33,221 nt of DNA, taken from Parcubacteria group bacterium GW2011_GWA2_38_13 (lineage in GTDB: Bacteria; Patescibacteriota; Patescibacteriia; Buchananbacterales; GWA2-38-13). Location of the stretch: positions 1 to 33,221 of the forward strand of contig LBUD01000004.1 in the NCBI GenBank assembly GCA_000992395.1, read 5' to 3'. Shown in pieces: positions 15,470 to 21,789 of the stretch. The notes below the pieces were generated by a model. That model saw nothing but the letters and a program-made list of their open reading frames with translations. It made no database searches and was not told the DNA's origin. Within the stretch, counting starts at the first letter, position 1. Each line of letters begins with the position of its first letter. The position numbers and the translations under genes are program-made.

Positions 15470-16132
15470 ATGTTATATATAGTAGCCACGCCAATTGGAA
15501 ATTTGTCAGATATAACTTTCCGCGCGATTGAAGTTTTAAAATCCGTTGATTTAATATTGTGCGAAGATACTCGCCAGACGAAAATATTACTTGATCGTTA
15601 TTGTATTGTAAAACAGCTTGTAAGCTATCATCAGCATTCAAAAATAGAAAAAGTTGATTTTATTATCAGCGAATTAAAAAATGGAAAAAATATTGCGCTT
15701 GTGTCTGACGCAGGTACTCCGGGAATTTCCGATCCGGGCAATATGCTAGTCGAAGCGGCGGTGAAAGAGGGGATTCAAGTTGTTCCCATCCCGGGCCCAA
15801 GCGCGGTTGTAACAGCATTATCAGCTTCGGGCTTTCCAACAGACAATTTTATTTTTTACGGTTTTATGCCACACAAAAAAGGCAAAGAGACCTTGATAAA
15901 GAAAATTGCAGATAATGAAATGGTATCGGTTTTTTATGAATCCACGCATCGCATTATGAAAACCTTAGAGAAAATGAAAAATTTTTTGGAACCTGAAAGA
16001 CAAATAGTTGTTTGCAGGGAACTGACAAAAAAATTTGAAACAATCTATAGGGGGACGGTTAGCGAAGTTTTGGAGAAATTATCAAAAGATAAAGTGTTAG
16101 GAGAGTTCGTGGTGATTATCAGGAACAAATAA
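15470..16132 (+). CDS. rsmI: 16S rRNA (cytidine-1402 2'-O)-methyltransferase RsmI
   Basis: Methylates the ribose of C1402 in the 16S rRNA decoding centre using SAM. It has the SAM-dependent tetrapyrrole-methylase-like fold: LYIVATPIGNLSDITFRA at the N-terminus, LCEDTRQTKILLDRY, VSDAGTPGISDPG, PIPGPSAVVTALSASGF, and FYESTHRI. At 220 aa it is shorter than E. coli RsmI (286), lacking the C-terminal extension, as is common in reduced genomes. I moved the start from 15446 to the ATG at 15470, where the family N-terminus begins. The gene follows a terminator; a TTGAAA plus TATTGT pair (15429, 15452; 17 apart) is a weak promoter candidate. A palindromic repeat separates it from metG. Confidence 0.95.
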   Translation: MLYIVATPIGNLSDITFRAIEVLKSVDLILCEDTRQTKILLDRYCIVKQLVSYHQHSKIEKVDFIISELKNGKNIALVSDAGTPGISDPGNMLVEAAVKEGIQVVPIPGPSAVVTALSASGFPTDNFIFYGFMPHKKGKETLIKKIADNEMVSVFYESTHRIMKTLEKMKNFLEPERQIVVCRELTKKFETIYRGTVSEVLEKLSKDKVLGEFVVIIRNK

Positions 16133-16136
16133 CTGG

Positions 16137-16223
16137 TTGTCATTGCGAGCGAAGCGAAGCAATCTACCATTTATTAGATTGCCACGTCGTCCTCGACTTC
16201 GTCGGGACTCCTCGCAATGACAA
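16137..16223. repeat. Interspersed palindromic repeat between rsmI and metG
   Basis: Ends are perfect 13-bp inverted repeats, TTGTCATTGCGAG (16137-16149) and CTCGCAATGACAA (16211-16223). An inner hairpin GCAATCTA/TAGATTGC lies around 16160-16181. This is the GTCATTGCGAGCGAAGCGAAG family that I recall from many bacterial phyla. It lies entirely between two genes. Confidence 0.85.
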
Positions 16224-16232
16224 AATAATAAT

Positions 16233-17660
16233 ATGCCAAAATTCTATACAACAACCTCCATCCCATACGTAAACGCCCGGCCGCATCTGGGGCATGCTTT
16301 GGAATTTGTGCAAACCGATGTTTTGGCGCGGTACCATAAGCTATCGGGCGATGACACTTTTTTTCTCACCGGGGCAGATGAAAACAGTTTGAAAAATGTT
16401 CAGGCGGCCGAGGCTCTCAAAATATCAACAAAAGATCTCGTTGATAAAAATACAAAAATTTTCGCAGATCTTACAAAAGCGCTTAATATTTCCAACGACG
16501 ATTTCATAAGAACGATTGAAAAAAAACATTTTGCCGGCGCGCAAAAACTTTGGTCTTTATGTAAAAAAGAAGATATATATAAGAAAAAATACAAAGGGCT
16601 GTATTGCGTGGGGTGCGAAGCTTTTTATCTGGAAAAGGATTTGGTGGGGGGCAAATGCCCGGAGCACAAAAAGCCGCTTGAAAGTGTGGAAGAAGAAAAT
16701 TATTTTTTTAAACTTTCCAACTACCAAAAACAATTGGAAAAAATTATTGAATCAGATACTTATGAAATTGTTCCGAATTCACGCAAGAACGAGGTTTTAA
16801 GCTTCATCAGAATGGGGCTTGAAGATTTTTCTGTTTCACGTTCATTTGAGCGCGCGCATGGCTGGGGCGTGTCGGTGCCGGGTGATGAAAAGCAAATAAT
16901 GTACGTTTGGTTTGACGCGCTTTCCAATTATATTACCGGGCTTGATTTCGCAACCAATGGCCATCGTTTTAAGCAATATTGGCCGTGCGATGTGCATGTG
17001 GTTGGCAAGGGCATAATTCGTTTTCACGCAGTATACTGGCCGGCCATGCTTTTGTCTGCCGGTGTGGATTTGCCGAAAAAACTTTTTGTACACGGATACA
17101 TAAATATTGAAGGCGAAAAAATGTCAAAATCTTTGGGCAATGTTATTGATCCTTTAGAGCTTGTGGCAAAATACGGATGCGACCCTGTGCGATATTATCT
17201 CTTGCGCCATATTCATCCGGTTTTGGACAGTGATTTTGGTATAAAAAAGCTTGAAGACGCCTACACGGCTGATCTGGCAAACGGGCTGGGGAATTTAGTT
17301 TCGCGCGTTGCCGGGTTGATAGAGCAGAATAGTGTGAAGGTTAGTATCAAGTATCAAGTATCAAGTATCAAGTTTATGGATAAGTATATTGAGAACTTCC
17401 AATTTGACCAGGCGATGAAATTCATTTGGGAAAAAATTACCAAACTTGATGTGTATGTTTCAGAAAAAGAGCCCTGGGCTTTGGCAAAGGCAGGGAAGAC
17501 CGAAGAGCTTGCAAAAGTTTTAAACGAAGCGTCAAATGGAATTTTTGAAGTGGCAAAACTTCTTGAGCCCTTCTTGCCCGATACTGCGAAAAAAATACAG
17601 GATGTTTTTGAAAAAGAGGAAATTAGAAAAGGAAGTCCGCTTTTTCCGCGGCTTGTTTAG
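16233..17660 (+). CDS. metG: Methionyl-tRNA synthetase
   Basis: Charges tRNA-Met in the cytoplasm; class I synthetase. The HIGH motif appears as PHLGHALE (about residues 17-24) and KMSKS as GEKMSKSLGNV (about 295). A zinc knuckle CVGC...CPEH is near residues 124-144. The core WFDALSNYITGL and FVHGYINIEGEKM match the family. The C-terminal helical anticodon-binding domain is present; the dimerisation extension is absent (475 aa). A tandem AGTATCA repeat is translated as VSIKYQVSSIK at the start of the anticodon-binding domain. It is preceded directly by a palindromic repeat and has no Shine-Dalgarno sequence. Confidence 0.97.
   Translation: MPKFYTTTSIPYVNARPHLGHALEFVQTDVLARYHKLSGDDTFFLTGADENSLKNVQAAEALKISTKDLVDKNTKIFADLTKALNISNDDFIRTIEKKHFAGAQKLWSLCKKEDIYKKKYKGLYCVGCEAFYLEKDLVGGKCPEHKKPLESVEEENYFFKLSNYQKQLEKIIESDTYEIVPNSRKNEVLSFIRMGLEDFSVSRSFERAHGWGVSVPGDEKQIMYVWFDALSNYITGLDFATNGHRFKQYWPCDVHVVGKGIIRFHAVYWPAMLLSAGVDLPKKLFVHGYINIEGEKMSKSLGNVIDPLELVAKYGCDPVRYYLLRHIHPVLDSDFGIKKLEDAYTADLANGLGNLVSRVAGLIEQNSVKVSIKYQVSSIKFMDKYIENFQFDQAMKFIWEKITKLDVYVSEKEPWALAKAGKTEELAKVLNEASNGIFEVAKLLEPFLPDTAKKIQDVFEKEEIRKGSPLFPRLV
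17343..17373 (+). repeat. Tandem heptamer AGTATCA x4 inside metG
   Basis: Four perfect copies of AGTATCA (17343-17370) plus a partial fifth. The unit is 7 bases, so gain or loss of one copy would shift the metG frame. The same repeat is familiar to me from intergenic regions of CPR genomes. Confidence 0.9.
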
Positions 17661-17733
17661 ATTGTAATCCTGAACGCAGTGAAGGATCTCGCGGATTACC
17701 ATGGGATTCTTCGCCAGGGGCTCAGAATGACAG
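17661..17733. repeat. Interspersed repeat downstream of metG
   Basis: Reads on the minus strand as CTGTCATTCTGAGCCCCTGG... to GGATTACAAT and contains a hairpin GTAATCC (17664-17670) with GGATTAC (17693-17699). It matches the CATTCTGAGC...GAAGGATC type of interspersed repeat known to me from diverse genomes. It occupies nearly all of the metG to membrane-protein gap. Confidence 0.75.
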
Positions 17734-17754
17734 ATAGAAAATAAATCAAAACTA

Positions 17755-18465
17755 ATGGCAGAAGAAAAACAAAACAATAGTATTATTTTGCAGAATAAGC
17801 CGACGCATCTTTTTATTTTGGTTTGGTTAAAGACGGCTGTATTTGGATTTTTTGTATTTTTTATATTCTGCACATATCTTTTTATAAGCAATGGGCGTAT
17901 AAGTTTATATATTATTAACGGGGCAATAGCGGAAACTGCCATGTTGCTTGTTGGTCTTTCCATGATCTTAAGCAGCGTTTCTTATTTTTGGAATTTCGCC
18001 GACAATACATTGATATATAGAAAATATCTTGGGGTCGGGGGCTTAATCTGTGGAATTATACATGCTCTGGTTATTCTATTATTTTTGGGAAATGAATTTC
18101 CTTTCCCCGGATATTTTTTAAATTATTGGATACCGATAAGCGCCGGGTTGCTTGCCATCATCCTTTTTATTTTTATTGTAATAATTTCCACAAAGAAAAT
18201 GATAGCTCGAATTGGAGGACAGCGCTGGAGAAAGACTATCCGGTACGTGGGATATATCGGGTATGCATTTGTTATTATACATATATCCATGCAGAAATAT
18301 CCTGAATGGATCGCGTGGATATCTGCGAAAAATTTTCAAACGCTTTTGCCATTAAGTATTTTTAACACTTTGTTTTTTTTCATAGTAATAATAATGCGCT
18401 TAGCGCTATGGCGCGCGCTTTTTAAAAAATCTATAAGACAGGGATCAGCAACTGGTAATCAGTAA
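17755..18465 (+). CDS. Ferric-reductase-like (MsrQ/YedZ-type) integral membrane protein
   Basis: 236-aa protein with about six transmembrane helices. His residues within helices (GIIHALVIL near residue 103 and VIIHISMQKY near 181) are spaced as in haem-binding ferric-reductase-like domains, and RWRKTIRYVGYIGYAFVIIH resembles the YedZ/MsrQ core. It would carry electrons across the membrane through b-type haem. No MsrP partner or flavodomain is nearby, so the acceptor is unknown. The last residues (GSATGNQ) and the stop codon come from the TAATCAGTAATC repeat, so the C-terminus was altered by repeat insertion. Family call is by pattern, moderately sure. Confidence 0.72.
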   Translation: MAEEKQNNSIILQNKPTHLFILVWLKTAVFGFFVFFIFCTYLFISNGRISLYIINGAIAETAMLLVGLSMILSSVSYFWNFADNTLIYRKYLGVGGLICGIIHALVILLFLGNEFPFPGYFLNYWIPISAGLLAIILFIFIVIISTKKMIARIGGQRWRKTIRYVGYIGYAFVIIHISMQKYPEWIAWISAKNFQTLLPLSIFNTLFFFIVIIMRLALWRALFKKSIRQGSATGNQ

Positions 18466-18475
18466 TCGGGAATTT
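18442..18475 (+). repeat. Left inverted-repeat copy flanking the four-helix-bundle gene
   Basis: GGATCAGCAACTGGTAATCA... (34 bases) ends directly at the ATG of the next gene. It aligns without gaps (about 25 of 34 positions) to the reverse complement of 18886-18919. Confidence 0.7.
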
Positions 18476-18847
18476 ATGGAACAAATAAAAAATTTTTGGG
18501 AATTGGAGGCTTGGAAGAAGGCAAATGTTCTGGCTATAGAAATTTATATATTGACAAAAAATTTCCCGTTGGAAGAGAAATACGGAATGATATCACAATT
18601 AAGAAGAGCCGCTACTTCGGTTGCGGCAAACATAGCAGAAGGATTTAGTAGATACCATTATAAGGATAAAATTAAATTTTATTATAATGGACGCGGGTCA
18701 GCTTCGGAAGTGCAGAGCTTTATTATTTTTTGTAAGGACATCGGATTTGTGGATGCCAAAAGAGCCCTTGAAATCGTTGGCAAATATAATGAAGAATTAA
18801 GGCTATTAAACGGTTTAATAAATTCAATTTCTAAACAAATAAGTTAG
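18476..18847 (+). CDS. Four-helix-bundle protein (23S rRNA intervening-sequence type)
   Basis: 123-aa all-helical protein of the family first described from intervening sequences in 23S rRNA genes (TIGR02436-type, S23-like). Family marks: FWELEAWKKANVLAIEIY near the N-terminus, FPLEEKYGMISQLRRAATSVAANIAEGFSR in the centre, and the RGSASEVQSFI segment. Its function is not settled in the literature as far as I know; related bundles include the Avd accessory proteins of diversity-generating retroelements. No reverse transcriptase or template repeat is present here, so Avd function is unsupported. It is bracketed by inverted repeats, which suggests it moved as a unit. Confidence 0.9.
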   Translation: MEQIKNFWELEAWKKANVLAIEIYILTKNFPLEEKYGMISQLRRAATSVAANIAEGFSRYHYKDKIKFYYNGRGSASEVQSFIIFCKDIGFVDAKRALEIVGKYNEELRLLNGLINSISKQIS

Positions 18848-18848
18848 G

Positions 18849-18919
18849 AATCAGGGACCAGTAATCGGTAATCAGGAAAATTTTCTCGATTCCTGATTAC
18901 TAGTTACTGATTACTGATC
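18849..18919. repeat. Right repeat array flanking the four-helix-bundle gene
   Basis: Contains direct copies of AGTAATC-type units, a perfect GTAATCAGGAA/TTCCTGATTAC hairpin (11 bp), and at 18886-18919 the inverted partner of the left copy. It may also end transcription of the upstream gene. Confidence 0.75.
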
Positions 18920-18943
18920 CCCAACTTACTGACCCCCAACACT

Positions 18944-19450
18944 ATGTTTTTCACTATCCTCGATCTCATCCTTATACTCATCACTTTTATTTTTATTACC
19001 TATGGTTTTATCATGGGTTTGATTGAGGCGCTTGGAACGCTTGTAGGCATTGCCTTGGGTGCGTGGCTTGGCGGGATTTTTTATAAAGATACGGGCGATT
19101 GGCTTTCCTCGTTTATGTTTGGGCAAAAAAATGTTGCCTACGTAGTCGCATTTGTTTTGATTTACGTTGTATCCAGTAAAGCCATAGGAATTTTATTTTG
19201 GTTTCTCAATAAAATTTTTAAACTTATCGCGATTATTCCGTTTTTGAAAACCATCAATCGCGTGGCAGGCGCTACTTTAGGTTTAATTGAGGCGGCTTTA
19301 ATGCTTGGAGTGATATTAATATTTTTATCCCATTTCCCTTTTTCCTCTTGGCTTACGGCCGAGCTTGCCAAATCGCAAATAGCTCTGTGGCTTATGGCAA
19401 TCGCCAAAGTGCTTACGCCGCTTTTACCAAAGGTGCTTTTTCTACAATAA
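18944..19450 (+). CDS. CvpA-family membrane protein
   Basis: 168-aa membrane protein with four hydrophobic helices. The N-terminus (LDLILILITFIFITYGFIMGLIEALGTLVGIALG) has the CvpA pattern: a helix, a short turn with Gly, then a second Gly-rich helix. Length is typical (E. coli CvpA 162). CvpA proteins are linked to colicin V production, envelope stress and bile resistance, with no clear biochemical role. The 3' two-fifths (from 19201) is duplicated at 21436-21664. The methyltransferase gene starts one base after its stop. Family is confident. Confidence 0.85.
   Translation: MFFTILDLILILITFIFITYGFIMGLIEALGTLVGIALGAWLGGIFYKDTGDWLSSFMFGQKNVAYVVAFVLIYVVSSKAIGILFWFLNKIFKLIAIIPFLKTINRVAGATLGLIEAALMLGVILIFLSHFPFSSWLTAELAKSQIALWLMAIAKVLTPLLPKVLFLQ
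19201..19429 (+). repeat. Direct repeat copy 1 (3' part of cvpA)
   Basis: Aligns without gaps to 21436-21664, by eye about 80-85% identical. Identity is patchy: the first 55 bases and a 50-base block near the end are almost unchanged, while a middle block is much diverged. Confidence 0.88.
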
Positions 19451-19451
19451 T

Positions 19452-20030
19452 ATGTTTTTTTTAAATAGGAATAAGATTTTAAGAAAAATTTTTCTAAAAA
19501 TAGATAACAATAGAAAGAATGATATACTAAGAAAAATTGTTGTTTATCTGAAAAAAGAAGATAAAATTCTTGATTTAGGCTGCGGAAATTGCAATGTGTC
19601 AAAAGATTTAATCGGCAATGGTTATGATGTTACGCCGATTGATATTAAAAATAAAAGTTTTTTCAATGATATCGCACCAGTGATTTATGACGGGAAAAAA
19701 TTGCCATACAATAATAATTATTTTGATATCGTTTTGGTAACAACGGTTTTGCATCACACGAAAGATCCCGTATCCGTGTTGGTTGAAGCTATGAGAGTTT
19801 CAAAGAGATTAATCGTAATGGAAGATCTTTACGAGAGCAGGGTTCAAAAATATTTGACATTTATTATGGATAGTTTAGTAAATTTTGAAATATTTGGACA
19901 CCCCCATGGCAATAAAACTCAAAAAGAATGGAATGATATTTTTAAAAATTTAGGGTTAAAAATTTTAGATGTTAATACTCATAAATTTTGGAAATTTTTT
20001 ATCACGCGTACATTTTATTTAGAAAAATAA
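19452..20030 (+). CDS. Class I SAM-dependent methyltransferase
   Basis: 192-aa enzyme with a Rossmann-type SAM fold: motif I ILDLGCGNCNVSKDL (about residues 39-53), acidic residue at the end of strand 2 (TPIDIKN), and FDIVLVTTVLHHTKDP (about 92-107) as post-motif typical of Methyltransf_11. The basic, hydrophobic N-terminus (FFLNRNKILRKIF) could bind membrane or nucleic acid. The substrate is unknown; the LHHT signature is common in small-molecule and lipid or quinone methyltransferases. It starts one base after cvpA and lies, with the next gene, between the two cvpA repeat copies. It is AT-rich relative to its neighbours. Confidence 0.88.
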   Translation: MFFLNRNKILRKIFLKIDNNRKNDILRKIVVYLKKEDKILDLGCGNCNVSKDLIGNGYDVTPIDIKNKSFFNDIAPVIYDGKKLPYNNNYFDIVLVTTVLHHTKDPVSVLVEAMRVSKRLIVMEDLYESRVQKYLTFIMDSLVNFEIFGHPHGNKTQKEWNDIFKNLGLKILDVNTHKFWKFFITRTFYLEK

Positions 20031-20098
20031 ATAAAAGCTGCAACAAAAAAAAGATTATTACGAAGAAATCATTTTTATTATTATTTTTTTAAAAATTT

Positions 20099-21403
20099 AT
20101 GAAAAATTTTGAAACAGGCTCGCGGGAGCCGGAAGAAGAGATTCCGCTGCAAGAAGAGGCGGGAAAGTTGCAGGAAGGGCTTGGCAAAAAAGGTTTTATA
20201 GAAAAACATTTTTCCGAAGTTCAAACAAGAGAAGCGCCGTTAAGAGGCGCTAAAAATCCCGAACAAACAAGGGGCGAAACTTTTCGTTTTGAAAGAGGGC
20301 AAATTCTTAAAGCTTACAAAATTTTAAGAAAAGAAATAAGAGATGCCGAAGAAAATGGGGAAGACGCGGCTCCAAATAAAAATCTTTTAAAAGAAATTCG
20401 TAGCAGAGCGAAAATTTTAGAAATAAATCTTGATAAATTAGAAAGACAATATTATGAAAATGTTAAAATTGTTAATATAGAAACTGAATTCGGAAAATTT
20501 TCAGTTCCAGTCGTTGAGCTTGATTTAAGAAAAAAAGAAGAAGAAGGAGAAAAAGGGGAAAAAAAAGATGAAAGAATTCCTTATTTTTTATTAGGACCCG
20601 TTGCTACAAACTATCATCAATCAGCAGCGCTTTCAATGGGCTTGGCGTTGGAAGGAGAAAGGGTTTTGGTTCCAGCTTGGCCAGAGCAAGCAATGGTTGG
20701 TCGTCCTGATAATTTTGGCGAACTATTAAAACAGCAAGAAGGATTAAAGCTTCATAAAGAATATGCCAAACAAACAATACGACAAATGGATTTAGAAACG
20801 GTTAACCTTATGGGATATTCAATGGGTGGAGCAGTTTCTCTGGAATTAGCCCAAGACCCAGATTTTCAAGAATTACGGGATTTAATAATCGTAGAACCAG
20901 CCGGATTAGAGGAAAAAAGTCTTGCTGGAATTGGAAAAGATTTTGTGTTAAAGGAAGGCTTAATTAAAACTCTTCCTTATTCCGAGGCAATGATTAAAAC
21001 CTTAAAACAAGGCAGTAGAGATGATACAGGAAGTTTAAAATTTCTTATACAAGACGGAAGAATTTTGGGAAAAAAACAATTTGACGCAGAAAAATTGGCG
21101 AATATACATCCGAAAGGCAGGTATCAATTATGGGTTGGTACAAAAAGCTCTATAACAGACGACAAAACAGCAGTAAGGATTTTTTTAGAAGCCGATGAAC
21201 TTTGTAAACAAAAAGATCCCGAAGCAAACCCTGTTGAAATTCATATTGCAGAAGGTGGAACTCATGGCTGGCCGTCTCTTAATAGTCTTGGATTTTCAAG
21301 AATGTTAAAGCAAGAAAAGCCGAAAGAACAAATTTCAACTTTCAAAATTTCTGATTTAGAAAATTCAGCAATGGCAGGAATTTTAGAAGATATAAATCAA
21401 TAA
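20099..21403 (+). CDS. Alpha/beta hydrolase-fold protein
   Basis: 434-aa protein. The first 140 residues are charged and helical (likely coiled coil), then a beta-hairpin region and an alpha/beta hydrolase core. The nucleophile elbow GYSMGGAVSLEL (GxSxG) is near residues 239-250. A His in GGTHGWPSLNS near 385 fits the catalytic His. The acid is not certain (DDKTAVRIFLEADELC region). A signal peptide is absent, so it is probably cytoplasmic. Substrate unknown; esterase or lipase-like chemistry is likely. It follows the methyltransferase at 68 bases, within the segment bracketed by cvpA repeats. No Shine-Dalgarno sequence. Confidence 0.8.
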   Translation: MKNFETGSREPEEEIPLQEEAGKLQEGLGKKGFIEKHFSEVQTREAPLRGAKNPEQTRGETFRFERGQILKAYKILRKEIRDAEENGEDAAPNKNLLKEIRSRAKILEINLDKLERQYYENVKIVNIETEFGKFSVPVVELDLRKKEEEGEKGEKKDERIPYFLLGPVATNYHQSAALSMGLALEGERVLVPAWPEQAMVGRPDNFGELLKQQEGLKLHKEYAKQTIRQMDLETVNLMGYSMGGAVSLELAQDPDFQELRDLIIVEPAGLEEKSLAGIGKDFVLKEGLIKTLPYSEAMIKTLKQGSRDDTGSLKFLIQDGRILGKKQFDAEKLANIHPKGRYQLWVGTKSSITDDKTAVRIFLEADELCKQKDPEANPVEIHIAEGGTHGWPSLNSLGFSRMLKQEKPKEQISTFKISDLENSAMAGILEDINQ

Positions 21404-21435
21404 AAAAACTGTTTTTGGCAACCGGCTTAGAGGTA

Positions 21436-21664
21436 GTTTCTCAATAAAATTTTTAAACTCATCGCGATTATTCCGTTTTTGAAAACCATCAACCGTATAG
21501 CCGGTGCAGTTTTGGGATTGGTTGTGGCAACATTGATCCTTGGAGTGATATTAATATTTTTATCTCATTTTCCATTTTCCGACTGGCTAACAGCCGAGCT
21601 TGCCAAATCGCAAATAGCTCTGTGGCTTATGGCTATTGCAAAAGTGCTTACGCCGCTTCTTCCT
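21436..21664 (+). repeat. Direct repeat copy 2 (cvpA 3' part)
   Basis: Second copy of the 229-base segment at 19201-19429. Homology starts sharply at GTTTCTCAATAAAA, right after an in-frame TAG (21434-21436). Confidence 0.88.
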
Positions 21665-21787
21665 AAAATTATTATAATTAAAATAATACTAAAAAATACT
21701 TACGGCTTATTATTTACGGCTTACAGCTGTTATGTGCATAACTTTATGCGCATTTTTTGTTATAATAAAGATATAAAATTATATTAA
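21437..21787 (+). pseudogene. Truncated cvpA (3' fragment)
   Basis: Open from 21437, directly after an in-frame TAG, and encodes the last two helices of CvpA (FLNKIFKLIAIIPFLKTINR... to LTPLLPK). The N-terminal half is missing. The frame then runs on through about 40 unrelated residues, including a stretch made by a TTACGGCTTA direct repeat (21700-21723). The only start is a TTG at 21479 without a ribosome-binding site. I regard it as a remnant rather than a working gene. Confidence 0.75.
21729..21766 (+). promoter_or_regulatory. Extended -10 promoter with adjacent palindromes
   Basis: TGTTATAAT (21758-21766) is an extended -10 sited 23 bases before the metallopeptidase gene. Just upstream are palindromes GTTATGTGCATAAC (21729-21742) and ATGCGCAT (21746-21753), covering the usual -35 zone. 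They could be an operator. No clear -35 is seen. Confidence 0.55.
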
Positions 21788-21789
21788 AC

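Noticed and set aside
17343-17373. CRISPR-like tandem repeat
   Set aside because: Units of 7 bases with no spacers and no cas genes.
18476-18847. Avd accessory protein of a diversity-generating retroelement
   Set aside because: No reverse transcriptase and no template/variable repeat pair; the repeats at 27425/28025 differ at synonymous sites, not at adenines.
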